In this document: positions 35,601 to 44,327 of the stretch, in pieces
Layout of the letters: every line of letters begins with the position of its first letter
How positions within the stretch are numbered: the first letter of the stretch is position 1
Origin: Vreelandella neptunia
GTDB lineage: Bacteria; Pseudomonadota; Gammaproteobacteria; Pseudomonadales; Halomonadaceae
DNA: 64,000 nt
Assembly (NCBI RefSeq): GCF_022489065.1
Contig: NZ_JAKVTW010000010.1
Location: forward strand, 1-64,000
Reading direction: 5' to 3'
Notes under the pieces: generated by a model
What the model saw: the letters and a program-made list of their open reading frames with translations, nothing else
Database searches by the model: none
What the model was told of the DNA's origin: nothing
Program-made: the position numbers and the translations under genes

Positions 35601-35956
35601 ATGTGGCTGGCATGTTGCGCTCCTTCGACTACGCCTATGCCAAGGTGGAAGAAGCCCGGCCCGGCGACCATGAAGGCGCCGATACGCACACCGACACCAG
35701 CCACGCGGTGGTGGAACAGTACCTGCTCAAAGGTCGCCAAGCCTTTCTCAACGCTTATTGGCTGGCCACCATGGACATGCCCCACGAGTGGAAGCAAGCC
35801 AGTGGAGCCGCTGCGGCGGTGGATCTGTTCGTGCTGGAAAAGACGGCTTATGAAATCGCCTACGAAGCCGCCAATCGCCCAGAATGGCTGGGTGTGCCGT
35901 TGCACGGCCTAGCCGCTCTCATCGAGCAACTCACCCCAGGAGAGCCACATGAATGA
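32609..35956 (+). CDS. treS: Trehalose synthase / maltokinase fusion (TreS-Mak)
   Basis: A bifunctional enzyme: the TreS half isomerises trehalose and maltose, and the maltokinase half phosphorylates maltose with ATP to maltose-1-phosphate for GlgE. Residues about 15-560 form the GH13_16 part: [38 protein letters not shown], nucleophile Asp218 in [11 protein letters not shown] and Glu260 in [10 protein letters not shown]. From about 570 comes the Mak part, including [10 protein letters not shown], a kinase-like [12 protein letters not shown] (His958, Asp960) and IIDFEGEP. 1115 residues is normal for the fusion. GAGAGG precedes ATG 32609, and the stop overlaps the glgB start by 8 bp. The fusion and its link to glgE and glgB are classical for the GlgE pathway. 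Confidence 0.96.
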   Translation: MMDASSETHAVEAMDFLDDPLWYKDAVIYQVHVKAFFDANDDGIGDFEGLIQKLDYIVSLGVNTIWILPFYPSPRRDDGYDIAEYTGVSPDYGTLDDAKRFIQEAHQRGLRVITELVINHTSDQHEWFQRARQAPAGSPERNFYVWSDTDQAYAGTRIIFLDTESSNWTWDPVAGAYFWHRFYSHQPDLNFDNPVVLDEILKVMAYWLDMGVDGLRLDAIPYLVEREGTNNENLPETHVVLKKIRAVLDERYPDRMLLAEANQWPEDTRPYFGDGDECHMAFHFPLMPRMYMALAQEDRFPITDILRQTPEIPATCQWAIFLRNHDELTLEMVTDKERDYLWNHYAADRRARINLGIRRRLAPLLERDRRRIELLNSLLLSMPGTPVLYYGDEIGMGDNIYLGDRDGVRTPMQWSVDRNGGFSRADPAKLVLPPIMDPLYGYQTVNVEAQIRDSHSLLSNMRRLLAVRSQHRAFSRGTMRPLYPSNRHILAYLREMTLDNGETETLLCVANVASTAQAVELDLSAFAGQVPVEMVGGSAFPPVGKLAYLLTLPPYGFFWFLLAPATAMPEWHVPVPEPMPDFVTLIIKKRLEEIFEETPRRLLERETLPSYLPKRRWFAAKQARIEEVHLHATASLEHGGHLLLFSELEVKHGQGSERYQLPLAFLSEDEQSNPLPQQLAMARVRRFHEVGLLTDAVTLDAFTLAVLEGMRLGRVLPYEKGEIHFLPTAAFAELTLPEHPEVVQQSAEQSNSSVIINHQLVLKLFRRLEPGTHPEAEIGSYLTERGFKHTVPLFGVVTRLEEGTTQTLMVLQGFIDNQGDAWSWTRTKLERAIREAVADDERASESKAEARYGAFEELAEFATTLGRRLGELHMVLATPSDDPAFAPEVADASHVQHWTQRVTQRVEEALNVLEQHKNTASEAEQQLADTILARRSTLVNAINMMAALAEGSLLTRIHGDLHLGQVLVAHDDAYIIDFEGEPARPLEERRAKDSPLRDVAGMLRSFDYAYAKVEEARPGDHEGADTHTDTSHAVVEQYLLKGRQAFLNAYWLATMDMPHEWKQASGAAAAVDLFVLEKTAYEIAYEAANRPEWLGVPLHGLAALIEQLTPGEPHE

Positions 35957-38174
35957 TGCTATTCACACCCGACCCCTTCTGGATCGCAGCTTGTGGTTGA
36001 CTGAGGATGACGCCAGGGATCTAGCGCAAGGAACCCATCGCGATCCCTTCGCCATCCTCGGTATTCACAGTGATGGCAAAGGGCAGTTCTTACGGGTCTT
36101 CCTACCCGGCGCAGTGGGGGTTGATGTTCTCGACCGCGAAGGTGGCAGTGTGCGTTGCTGCCTGACGGGCATGCAAATCCCTGGTCTGTTCGCTGCCCGA
36201 CTACCCCATGCGGCTCCCTATCTGCTGCGAATTCGCTGGCCCCAAGGCGAACAGCTAACCGAGGACCCGTATAGTTTCGGCCTGCTACTGGGCGAAATGG
36301 ATCTCTACCTGCTAGGCGAAGGCAATCATCGACAGCTGGGGCACTGCCTGGGTGCCCAGCCTATGACTCTGGAAGGCGTTGATGGTGTGCGCTTTGCGGT
36401 CTGGGCACCGAATGCCCAACGCGTCTCCGTGGTGGGGAATTTCAATAGCTGGGACGGCAGACGACACGTCATGCGCCTGCGTATCGCCGCCGGGGTGTGG
36501 GAATTATTCGTTCCGCGCCTCGGCCCCGGGGAAGCGTACAAATATGAGATTATCGAGGCCACCGGGGCCATTGGTCTACGTGCCGATCCTGTCGCGTTGG
36601 CCACTGAACCGCCCCCCTCTACCGCCTCAGTAGTGGCCGACACCGCGCCCTTTACTTGGCATGACGACGCATGGCTCGCCCAGCGGGGGAAAACCCATGA
36701 TCCGTCTCGGCCAATGAGCATTTACGAAGTGCACGCTGCCTCCTGGCGCAAACATGGCGGCGACAACGGCGAGCTCTATAGCTGGCGCGACCTGGCCGAG
36801 CACTTGATACCCTATGTGTTGGAGATGGGGTTCACCCACGTTGAGCTACTGCCCATCATGGAGCATCCATTTGGTGGCTCCTGGGGTTATCAGCCTCTAA
36901 GCCAGTTTGCGCCCAGTGCCCGCTTCGGCAAGCCGGCCGATTTCGCCTACTTCGTTGATGAGTGCCACCAATCGGGGCTGGGCGTCATTCTCGACTGGGT
37001 GCCCGCCCACTTCCCCACTGACCCCCACGGCTTGGCGCGTTTTGATGGCACCGCTCTGTACGAATATGAGCACCCTTTTGAGGGCTTCCATCAAGATTGG
37101 GACACCTACATCTACAACCTGGGCAGACGGGAAGTGCATGGTTTTATGCTGGCTTCGGCCCTGCACTGGCTGCGGCATTTCCATGTCGATGCACTGCGCG
37201 TCGATGCCGTTGCCTCAATGCTCTATCGCAACTACTCCCGCAACGAAGGAGAGTGGATACCTAACCGCTTTGGTGGCCACGAGAACCTTGAGACGATCGA
37301 CTTCCTGCGCCATCTTAATGACGTCATCAACGAGGAAGCCCCCGGTACGATTGTGATCGCCGAGGAGTCTACCGCTTGGCCGGGTGTCACTCAGCCGACT
37401 AATGAGGGCGGCCTGGGTTTTGCCTATAAATGGAATATGGGCTGGATGCACGACACGCTGGAATACATCGCCAAGGATCCGGTATACCGTCCCTACTCGC
37501 ATCACGACATGACCTTTCCCATGGTCTACGCTTTCTCCGAACGCTACGTGCTGCCGATTTCCCATGACGAGGTAGTCCACGGTAAAGGCTCACTGATTTG
37601 CAAGATGCCCGGAGACGAGTGGCAACAGTTTGCCAATCTGCGAGCCTATCTCTCCATTATGTGGTCGCAGCCCGGCAAAAAATTATTGTTCATGGGCTGT
37701 GAGTTCGGGCAGTGGCGGGAGTGGAGCCACGACCGTGAGTTGGACTGGTCGCTGCTCGCTGAGCCCCGCCACGCGGGCCTTCATCGTTTGCTTAGCGACC
37801 TTAACCGCTGTTACGGGGCGCTACCCGCCCTGCACGAATGTGATAGCGAACCTCAGGGGTTTACCTGGGTCGTGGGCAATGACAACACCAATAGCGTCTT
37901 TGCCTGGTTGCGCTGGAGTGCCTCCGGTGAGCCGCTGCTGGTCGTTGCCAACATGACACCAGTGCCACGCCTGGGTTATCGCCTGGGCGTACCTCGTGCC
38001 GGTGGTTGGGAAGAGCGCCTCAATAGCGATGCAGAATGCTATGGCGGCTCCAACATGGGCAACCTGGGTCGGCTGACGGCTGAAGACTCCCCGCTGCATG
38101 GGCAGATTGCCAGCCTGGAACTGACCCTGCCGCCACTAGCGGTACTGCTGCTAAGCCCGGCCGAAACCCCATGA
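35949..38174 (+). CDS. glgB: 1,4-alpha-glucan branching enzyme
   Basis: A GH13_9 enzyme that makes the alpha-1,6 branches of glycogen. Two N-terminal beta domains are present: a short N1 and a CBM48 ([20 protein letters not shown]). Catalytic blocks are [22 protein letters not shown], the nucleophile Asp419 in [17 protein letters not shown], the acid/base Glu472 in [12 protein letters not shown] and [15 protein letters not shown]. 741 residues is close to E. coli GlgB (728). GGAGAG precedes ATG 35949, and the gene overlaps treS by 8 bp. It is the last gene of the cluster; a hairpin follows at 38213-38252. Confidence 0.96.
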   Translation: MNDAIHTRPLLDRSLWLTEDDARDLAQGTHRDPFAILGIHSDGKGQFLRVFLPGAVGVDVLDREGGSVRCCLTGMQIPGLFAARLPHAAPYLLRIRWPQGEQLTEDPYSFGLLLGEMDLYLLGEGNHRQLGHCLGAQPMTLEGVDGVRFAVWAPNAQRVSVVGNFNSWDGRRHVMRLRIAAGVWELFVPRLGPGEAYKYEIIEATGAIGLRADPVALATEPPPSTASVVADTAPFTWHDDAWLAQRGKTHDPSRPMSIYEVHAASWRKHGGDNGELYSWRDLAEHLIPYVLEMGFTHVELLPIMEHPFGGSWGYQPLSQFAPSARFGKPADFAYFVDECHQSGLGVILDWVPAHFPTDPHGLARFDGTALYEYEHPFEGFHQDWDTYIYNLGRREVHGFMLASALHWLRHFHVDALRVDAVASMLYRNYSRNEGEWIPNRFGGHENLETIDFLRHLNDVINEEAPGTIVIAEESTAWPGVTQPTNEGGLGFAYKWNMGWMHDTLEYIAKDPVYRPYSHHDMTFPMVYAFSERYVLPISHDEVVHGKGSLICKMPGDEWQQFANLRAYLSIMWSQPGKKLLFMGCEFGQWREWSHDRELDWSLLAEPRHAGLHRLLSDLNRCYGALPALHECDSEPQGFTWVVGNDNTNSVFAWLRWSASGEPLLVVANMTPVPRLGYRLGVPRAGGWEERLNSDAECYGGSNMGNLGRLTAEDSPLHGQIASLELTLPPLAVLLLSPAETP

Positions 38175-38212
38175 CCAAGTAAATAGCCGAGATACTTATC
38201 GGAGCACGTAAA

Positions 38213-38252
38213 AGTGAAGGCCCTGACTCGATACTGAATCAAGGCCTTCACT
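38213..38252 (+). terminator. Hairpin downstream of glgB
   Basis: AGTGAAGGCC (38213-38222) pairs perfectly with GGCCTTCACT (38243-38252) around a 20-nt loop. It lies 38 bp after the glgB stop and ends the glucan/trehalose cluster. There is no clear U-tract after it, so it may act as a 3' stability element or a weak terminator. Confidence 0.6.
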
Positions 38253-38379
38253 GTATAACCAGCACAACCTACTCTTTCTTTCGCTGTGGGGTTAGCGAGA
38301 GCGGGCATTCATTGGTTAGGATAAACGGCGTTGTCTGTTTAACTACCCGTCGCTTCACTGCCCAGGATGCCCTACCCAC

Positions 38380-39609
38380 ATGCTCAACGGAATTTGGTTA
38401 AGCTTCTTCGTCGCTGCCTTCGCGGCCTCCCTCTGGCAGTGGCTGGTGGGTGGCGATAGCGAGGTATTTGCGCGCTTGGTGCAGTCGCTGTTCGATATGG
38501 CGGAAGTCAGCGTCAATATTATTTTGGTGCTGTTGGGCACCATGACGTTGTGGCTGGGGTTTCTTTCAATTGCCGAAAAGGCGGGGTTGATTCGTCTGCT
38601 AGGGCGCGTGCTTGACCCGCTGTTCTGTCGTTTAATGCCTGAGGTGCCCCGCGGTCACCCCGCCATGGGGCTAATCAGCATGAACTTCGCGGCCAATATC
38701 CTTGGGCTGGATAACGCTGCCACGCCAATCGGCATTAAAGCAATGCACTCGCTGCAAACTCTCAACCCCAGTAGCGACACCGCCAGCAATGCGCAAATTC
38801 TGTTTTTGGTGCTCAACACCTCGTCGCTGACGCTACTGCCGGTTACGATTTTTATGTACCGCGCCCAGCAAGGCGCTGCCGACCCTACCCTGGTGTTTTT
38901 GCCTATTCTGCTGGCCACCACCGCGTCAAGCCTAGTAGGACTTTTGGCCGTTTCCATTATGCAACGCTTAAAGCTCTGGCAGCCGGTGGTACTGGCCTAT
39001 TTGGTGGTTGCTGCCTTGGCGTTGGGGCTATTAATCACTACGTTGGCCGGCATGTCCGCCCAGGCGCTGGCGGCAGCCTCTACGCTGGTCGGCAACCTGA
39101 CACTGTTTAGTATTGTGATGATGTTTCTGGTGGTCGGGGCGCTGCGCGGGGTAAAGGTGTATGACGCCTTTATCGAAGGGGCCAAAGAGGGCCTGAGCTT
39201 TACCATCACGCTGCTCCCCTACCTGATTGCCATGCTGGTGGCGGTTGGGGTATTGCGTGCCAGCGGCGTGCTCGACGCTGGGCTAAGCGGCATTCGCTGG
39301 CTGGTCGAGGGCTTCGGTTGGGACACCCGCTTTGTAGATGCCCTGCCTACGGCGTTTGTGAAACCCCTTTCCGGTAGTGGCGCCCGCGCCATGATGATCG
39401 AAACCATGGACACCTTCGGGGTCGACAGTTTCGCGGGGCTGCTGGCGGCCACTATGCAAGGCAGCACCGAAACCACCTTCTATGTTCTTGCGGTCTACTT
39501 CGGCGCCGTCGGTATTACCCGTATCCGCCACGGCCTTGGCTGCGCGCTGGTGGCTGACTTAGCCGGTGTTACGACGGCCATTGCCGTGTGCTACTGGTTT
39601 TTTGGATAG
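38380..39609 (+). CDS. Nucleoside-recognition (Gate) domain membrane protein, SpmA-SpmB-like fusion
   Basis: A 409-residue inner-membrane protein with about ten hydrophobic helices and two Gate/nucleoside-recognition domains. The first half resembles SpmA (MTLWLGFLSIAEKAGLI, SMNFAANILGLDNAATPIGIKAM) and the second SpmB (FIEGAKEGLSFTITLLPYLIAML, STETTFYVLAVYFGAVG). In Bacillus the two are separate sporulation genes; fused versions occur in non-sporulating proteobacteria, where the role is unknown, possibly transport. The ATG 38380 has only a weak ribosome site. It is a single gene, separated from glgB by about 205 bp. Confidence 0.8.
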   Translation: MLNGIWLSFFVAAFAASLWQWLVGGDSEVFARLVQSLFDMAEVSVNIILVLLGTMTLWLGFLSIAEKAGLIRLLGRVLDPLFCRLMPEVPRGHPAMGLISMNFAANILGLDNAATPIGIKAMHSLQTLNPSSDTASNAQILFLVLNTSSLTLLPVTIFMYRAQQGAADPTLVFLPILLATTASSLVGLLAVSIMQRLKLWQPVVLAYLVVAALALGLLITTLAGMSAQALAAASTLVGNLTLFSIVMMFLVVGALRGVKVYDAFIEGAKEGLSFTITLLPYLIAMLVAVGVLRASGVLDAGLSGIRWLVEGFGWDTRFVDALPTAFVKPLSGSGARAMMIETMDTFGVDSFAGLLAATMQGSTETTFYVLAVYFGAVGITRIRHGLGCALVADLAGVTTAIAVCYWFFG

Positions 39610-39698
39610 TGGCTGTAACGCTCGTATTTCACAGCATGTCTGCCACACTTACCGACGGCGTACGTTTAGATGCCAGCGGGAACTGGCGATTTGAGTAC

Positions 39699-39717
39699 TT
39701 TACACCATTACTGTAAA
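39699..39717. promoter_or_regulatory. Inverted repeat upstream of the EamA gene
   Basis: TTTACA (39699-39704) and TGTAAA (39712-39717) form a perfect 6-bp inverted repeat with a 7-bp spacer, about 70 bp before the EamA start. It has the size of a regulator-binding site. Just after it, GCTTCGTATGGA and GCTTCGCATGGA occur as near-identical direct repeats about 20 bp apart (from 39719). Confidence 0.4.
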
Positions 39718-39787
39718 TGCTTCGTATGGAGTGAGTCAGCTTCGCATGGATTGCGGAGCCTTATCGAGACTACAAGGAGAGTAACCA

Positions 39788-40666
39788 ATGGGAATTAGTA
39801 CTGCGTTTGTGGCGCTCGCCGCGTTTTTCTGGGGAGTGTCCGGCGGGATTGGCAGCATACTGATGGACAGTGGCTGGGCTCCTTCCGTCGTATCATTCTA
39901 TCGTGGGTTTGTCGGGCTGCTTTTCGTACTTGTCTGGTTGCTGATTCGACCACGTAGCAGTGGGCTCTCGAACCGTAAGTTATGGCTCTGGGCTGCTATC
40001 GCAGGCTTAGGGGTAGCAGGCAACTTCTCTTTCTATTTCATAAGTATCGAGCACGGTAGCGTGGCTGTGGCTGCCACACTGATGTATTGCGCCCCGGTGT
40101 TTGTTTATCTCATATCATTTGCGCTAAAGCTTGAAAGACCCACAGTTTCAAAGTGGGCAGCCATCGCTCTCGTCATGGTTGGTATTGTCTTGCTGACAAA
40201 GCTTCACGAAGTAGGCGCCAGCGGTTTATCCCTGATCGGTATAGGAACTGGGCTACTCGCGGGGCTCTCCTACGCGGTATTCATTTTCGGCTTTAAATAT
40301 GCGGCTCCCCATGGCAGCCCCCAAGCCATACTTTCGATTGCCTTCGCAGTGCTTTCCATCGTGCTCATATTGCCAAGCGATATTGACCAAACCGTGAGCG
40401 TTTTAGGCTCACCACAATGGCCCTTGTTCTTAACCCTGGGCGTACTCGGGGCAGGCCTATCGTTTGTGTTTTATATCATCGGCCTGAAACATACTGCGCC
40501 GGCCCTAGCCTCGATGATAGCAATGGTGGAACCCGTCACCGCAACCCTATTTGGCTTCTTACTCTTAGATGGAAGCCTCGACGTTATTCAAATGATTGGC
40601 ATGGGGTTGATACTCATCACCGTAACGACGCTAAGCGTTATTTCTAGCAAGGCTAGTAAATCATAG
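39788..40666 (+). CDS. EamA (DMT superfamily) transporter
   Basis: A 292-residue inner-membrane protein with about ten transmembrane segments in two EamA repeats. The first repeat begins AFVALAAFFWGVSGGIGSILM and contains a conserved SIEHGSVAVAATLMYCAPVFVYL segment end; the second holds GLKHTAPALASMIAMVEPVTATLFGFLLLDGSL (in parts), the usual proline-rich helix of this group. Members export amino acids or metabolites; no substrate can be read here. The ATG 39788 has CAAGGAGAG upstream. The next gene is convergent (DUF2798), ending 8 bp away. Confidence 0.85.
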   Translation: MGISTAFVALAAFFWGVSGGIGSILMDSGWAPSVVSFYRGFVGLLFVLVWLLIRPRSSGLSNRKLWLWAAIAGLGVAGNFSFYFISIEHGSVAVAATLMYCAPVFVYLISFALKLERPTVSKWAAIALVMVGIVLLTKLHEVGASGLSLIGIGTGLLAGLSYAVFIFGFKYAAPHGSPQAILSIAFAVLSIVLILPSDIDQTVSVLGSPQWPLFLTLGVLGAGLSFVFYIIGLKHTAPALASMIAMVEPVTATLFGFLLLDGSLDVIQMIGMGLILITVTTLSVISSKASKS

Positions 40667-40674
40667 CCAAGCAC

Positions 40675-40890
40675 TCAGAGCTTCTCAGCAATGCGTTGGG
40701 CTAGCTTATGAATAAAAGGGCCGCTGATAAACGCGATGATTCCGGCGGCTGGCCACGCTAAGAACCAAGCGTGCATCCAAAGGCTAAAGAAATTGGAATG
40801 CGCACCAATATTTACGAATGTGATCCAGGCAGACATGATCAGTGATAGCGTAAATGACATAAGAATTGCGAAGATAATTCTGTGTTTCAT
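40675..40890 (-). CDS. Small DUF2798 membrane protein
   Basis: A 71-residue protein with two predicted transmembrane helices (about 7-28 and 38-60). SFTLSLIMSAWITFVNIG and FLAWPAAGIIAFISGPFIHKLAQRI match the DUF2798 pattern. The function is unknown. It is convergent with the EamA gene, with which DUF2798 has no recognised link. The start at 40890 follows GGAC in the minus-strand leader. It is upstream-flanked by the hairpin at 40951-40990. Confidence 0.75.
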   Translation of the reverse strand: MKHRIIFAILMSFTLSLIMSAWITFVNIGAHSNFFSLWMHAWFLAWPAAGIIAFISGPFIHKLAQRIAEKL

Positions 40891-40950
40891 GGAAGTCCTT
40901 AACTACCGTTTCACATGCATCAAGCTAAAAAGTCTATATTTCAGGCATCC

Positions 40951-40990
40951 AACCTACTCTGCTGATGCACTAGCACCAGCAGAGTAGGTT
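40951..40990 (-). terminator. Strong hairpin downstream of the OsmC-YcaO gene
   Basis: A perfect 14-bp stem: AACCTACTCTGCTG (40951-40964) with CAGCAGAGTAGGTT (40977-40990), and a 12-nt loop that can itself pair TGC with GCA. It lies 25 bp beyond the stop of the OsmC-YcaO gene on the minus strand. There is no U-tract after it on that strand, but its length makes it a likely terminator or 3' barrier; it also separates that gene from the DUF2798 gene. Confidence 0.65.
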
Positions 40991-41015
40991 AATAATCATC
41001 GTGTCTGATTGATGC

Positions 41016-43199
41016 TTAAATACTAGCTTTTGCCGCCCGTGCCGCGTGAAGCTTCTTATAGCTTTCGATCAAGCGCTGGTGGCGTTCAAGGCCTTCCAAC
41101 TGCATGTTGGTTGGTGTAAGGCCGTGGAAGCGCACTTCCCCATTCACCGAGCCAACAACAGCCGCCATGGTCTCTTCACCGAACATGCGCTGGAAGTTGT
41201 ATAGATAGTCTTCAAGTTCCAGCTCGTCGTCCAGGACAATTTCCAGCACCGCATTCACTGCCTGATAGAACAAGCCGCGCTCGACGGTGTTGTCGTTGTA
41301 CTGGAGGAACATCTGCACACAGTCCAGCGCCTCTTCATGACGCTGCAGCGCCAGATAGACCAACAGCTTCAGTTCCAGAATGGTTAGCTGGCCCCACTCA
41401 GTGTTTTCATCAAACTCGATACCAATTAGGGTGATGATATCGGCGTGGTCATCCATCTGGCTCTCTTCCAACCGCTCAACCAGATCAGTGAGCTGATCGT
41501 CGTCTAGGCGGTGCAGATTGAGGATATCTTCGCGGTAATCCAGCGCCTTATTGGTGTTATCCCAAATCAGATCTTCGATGGGATAGACCTCGGAGTAGCC
41601 CGGCACCAGAATGCGACAGACAGGCGCGCCCAAATCTTCGTGAACCGCCATGTACACTTCTGCACCTAGCTCTTCAAAAATGCCAAACAATGTTTCGGCT
41701 TCTTCATCATTGCTGCCCGAGAAATCCCACTCGCTGAACTCGAAGTCAGGCTTGGCACTAAAGAAACGCCAGGAGACCACGCCCACCGAGTCGATAAAGT
41801 GCTCAACAAAGTTGTTGGGCTCGGCCACGGTTTGTGAGTTAAAGGTCGGCAGCGGTAGATCATTCAGGCCCTCGAAGCTGCGGCCCTGAAGTAGCTCAGT
41901 CAGACTGCGCTCCAGCGCCACTTCGAAGCTGGGATGAGCACCAAAGGAAGCAAACACACCGCCGGTGCGCGGATTCATCAGGGTGACACACATGACCGGA
42001 AACTGCCCGCCCATGGAGGCATCTTTGACCAACACCGGAAACCCCTGAGCTTCCAAAGCGTTGATGCCTTCGACAATGCTGGGATATTTCGCTAGCACAC
42101 TCTGCGGCACATCCGGCAGGGTGAATTCTTGCTCAAGGATTTCCCGCTTTACCGCCCGCTCAAAGATTTCCGAAAGGCACTGCACCTGGGCTTCCACTAG
42201 GGTATTGCCCGCGCTCATGCCGTTACTCAGGAACAGGTTTTCGATCAGGTTGGACGGAAAGTAAACCGTTTCGCCATCGGATTGGCGCACATAAGGCAGA
42301 GAGACAATGCCCCGGTCTTCGCGGCCCGAGTTGGTATCGATCAGGTTGGAGCCGCACAGCTCGCCTTCCGGGTTGTAGATCGCCAGGCAGTGCTCGTCGA
42401 GAATCTCCGCAGGCAGTTCATCGTTCGGGCCCGGCTTGAACCACTTCTCATTGGGGTAGTGAACGAATTCGCTATTCGCGATCTCTTCGCCAAAGAACTG
42501 GTCGTTGTAAAAGAAGTTGCAGCTCAGGCGCTCGATAAACTCGCCCAATGCCGAGCACAGCGCGCTCTCTTTGGTGGCGCCTTTACCGTTGGTAAAGCAC
42601 ATGGGGGCAGCCGCATCGCGAATATGCAGCGACCAGACGTGAGGCACGATGTTGCGCCAGGAGGCGATTTCGATCTTCATGCCGAGGTCGGCCAGTATCC
42701 CGCTCATATTGGCGATGGTCTGCTCCAGCGGCAGGTCCTTGCCCTCGATATAGGTGCTGCCTGCTTCCGGGGTGCCCATCAATAGCGCCTGGGCGTCTTC
42801 GTCGATGTTTTCGACTACTTCGATCTGGAACTCGGGGCCGGTCTGGACGACTTTCTTCACCGTGCAGCGGTCAATGGAGCGCAGCATGCCTTCGCGATCC
42901 TTTTCCGATATATCTTCTGGCAGCTCGATCTGTATCTTGAAAATCTGCTTGTAGCGGTTTTCCGGGTCGACAATGTTGTTTTGCGACAGGCGGATATTCT
43001 CGGTGGGAATATTCCGTGCGTTGCAGTACACCTTGACGAAGTAGGCAGCGCACATGGCCGATGAAGCCAGGAAATAGTCAAACGGCCCAGGCGCCGAGCC
43101 GTCGCCCTTATAGCGAATTGGCTGGTCGGAGATGACCGTAAAATCGTCGAACTTGGCCTCCAGGCGGAGGTTGTCGAGATAGTTAACTTTGATTTCCAT
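41016..43199 (-). CDS. OsmC-YcaO fusion protein
   Basis: A 727-residue two-part protein. Residues about 1-135 form an OsmC/Ohr-type domain with Cys50 (SSAMCAAYF), Cys59 and Cys112 (DRCTVKK). From about 155 comes a full-length YcaO domain very like E. coli YcaO: SWRNIVPHVWSLHIRD, CFTNGKGATKES, SALGEFIERLSCNFF, FVHYPNEKWF, SNGMSAGNT and FASFGAHP. The Glu residues at 220 and 223 fit the YcaO ATP/magnesium site. E. coli YcaO (about 586 residues) assists methylthiolation of ribosomal protein S12 by RimO; the C-terminal TPR-like part is also present. The C-terminus lacks the PxPxP of azoline-forming YcaOs. There is no precursor peptide nearby. The OsmC part suggests thiol or peroxide chemistry linked to the YcaO reaction. 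Confidence 0.9.
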   Translation of the reverse strand: MEIKVNYLDNLRLEAKFDDFTVISDQPIRYKGDGSAPGPFDYFLASSAMCAAYFVKVYCNARNIPTENIRLSQNNIVDPENRYKQIFKIQIELPEDISEKDREGMLRSIDRCTVKKVVQTGPEFQIEVVENIDEDAQALLMGTPEAGSTYIEGKDLPLEQTIANMSGILADLGMKIEIASWRNIVPHVWSLHIRDAAAPMCFTNGKGATKESALCSALGEFIERLSCNFFYNDQFFGEEIANSEFVHYPNEKWFKPGPNDELPAEILDEHCLAIYNPEGELCGSNLIDTNSGREDRGIVSLPYVRQSDGETVYFPSNLIENLFLSNGMSAGNTLVEAQVQCLSEIFERAVKREILEQEFTLPDVPQSVLAKYPSIVEGINALEAQGFPVLVKDASMGGQFPVMCVTLMNPRTGGVFASFGAHPSFEVALERSLTELLQGRSFEGLNDLPLPTFNSQTVAEPNNFVEHFIDSVGVVSWRFFSAKPDFEFSEWDFSGSNDEEAETLFGIFEELGAEVYMAVHEDLGAPVCRILVPGYSEVYPIEDLIWDNTNKALDYREDILNLHRLDDDQLTDLVERLEESQMDDHADIITLIGIEFDENTEWGQLTILELKLLVYLALQRHEEALDCVQMFLQYNDNTVERGLFYQAVNAVLEIVLDDELELEDYLYNFQRMFGEETMAAVVGSVNGEVRFHGLTPTNMQLEGLERHQRLIESYKKLHAARAAKASI

Positions 43200-43316
43200 G
43201 AGCGGGCGTCCGGGGTAATGAGTGTGCCTGGGCGGTTAAATACATAAGCCGGTAGGCGAATGGCAGCCATTATCCAGTTTTTTACCCGATTCGTCTTGGG
43301 CAGTCGCTTTATTCGC

Positions 43317-44201
43317 CTATTCACCACCGAGCAAAAACGGCAGCGCTTCCTCAAGCAGTAGTTCGGGGACCTCCTCGGCGATGTAGTGGCCGCATGGAAG
43401 CGCTTTGCCATCTACCTGGGCGGCTACCTTGCGCCATTCAGCCAAGGCATCGAAGCAGGCTTCAATGGCCCCTTCGGCGCCCCACATCACTTTTAGCGGG
43501 CAGGTGATTTTTACGCCCGCGTCGATATCCGCCTGATCGTGTTCTAAATCAATCGTGGCGCTGGCGCGATAGTCTCCGCAGATACCGGTGGCCGTACCGG
43601 GAAGCGCAAGGCAGCGTTCATACTCAGCTAGCGCTTCCAGTGAGAAAGGCGCCATACCGGCACTGCGGGCGCCCATCACGCTTTTCAGGTATTGGGCAGG
43701 GTCGCTCTGAATCAACATTTCCGGCAGCGGCTGAGGGCGAATCAGGAAGAACCAGTGCCAATAGCTACGCGCAAAGGCCTCCGTGGTGCCGCGATACATG
43801 GCCAGCGTGGGGGCAATATCTAATAGCACCATACGCTCTACGCGCTCAGCGTGGTCAATCCCTAAACGGTGAGCGACCCGCGCGCCTCGGTCATGGGCCA
43901 GCACTTTGAAATGCTCAAAACCGAGCGCGCTCATTAGCTCGGCCATATCGTTCGCCATGGCACGCTTGGAGTAATTAAGGTGCTCGGGGTCATCAACAGG
44001 CTTACTGCTGTCGCCGTATCCGCGCAGGTCGGCTGCGATAACGGTGAAGTGCCGGGCAAGCTCCTCTGCGAGTTTGTGCCAAATCACGTGAGTCTGAGGG
44101 TGGCCATGAAGCAGGAGCAGTGCCGGACCACTGCCGCCCATTCGAAAAGCGATCTCGACGCTATTAACGTGGCGCGTCTGTTTTTCAAACCCTTCAAACA
44201 T
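43317..44201 (-). CDS. Alpha/beta hydrolase, haloacetate dehalogenase-like
   Basis: A 294-residue alpha/beta hydrolase. The oxyanion region is LLLHGHPQTHVIWHKLA, followed by DLRGYGDSSKP. The nucleophile elbow is LAHDRGARVAHRLGIDHAERV, with Asp in place of the usual Ser, as in fluoroacetate and haloacetate dehalogenases. The end carries MWGAEGAIEACFD and CGHYIAEE with the catalytic His. Asp as nucleophile and RGARVAHR point to the haloacetate dehalogenase or epoxide hydrolase branch; the true substrate is unknown. It lies 117 bp upstream of the OsmC-YcaO gene on the same strand and is divergent from the oxidoreductase gene. Confidence 0.85.
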   Translation of the reverse strand: MFEGFEKQTRHVNSVEIAFRMGGSGPALLLLHGHPQTHVIWHKLAEELARHFTVIAADLRGYGDSSKPVDDPEHLNYSKRAMANDMAELMSALGFEHFKVLAHDRGARVAHRLGIDHAERVERMVLLDIAPTLAMYRGTTEAFARSYWHWFFLIRPQPLPEMLIQSDPAQYLKSVMGARSAGMAPFSLEALAEYERCLALPGTATGICGDYRASATIDLEHDQADIDAGVKITCPLKVMWGAEGAIEACFDALAEWRKVAAQVDGKALPCGHYIAEEVPELLLEEALPFLLGGE

Positions 44202-44327
44202 GATGAGCTCCTAACTTATGTCATAACGAATCAATTCAGCCTGCGCTGATATTACGCAGCAGAGTTCTTTTTAATAAAACAACATCCGGGCATGATGGTG
44301 CCACTTATCGTTAACAAGAGAACTACT

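Noticed and set aside
41016..43199. Azoline/thiazole peptide (TOMM) biosynthetic cluster around YcaO
   Set aside because: There is no E1-like or dehydrogenase partner, no precursor peptide and no C-terminal PxPxP; the protein is closest to housekeeping YcaO.
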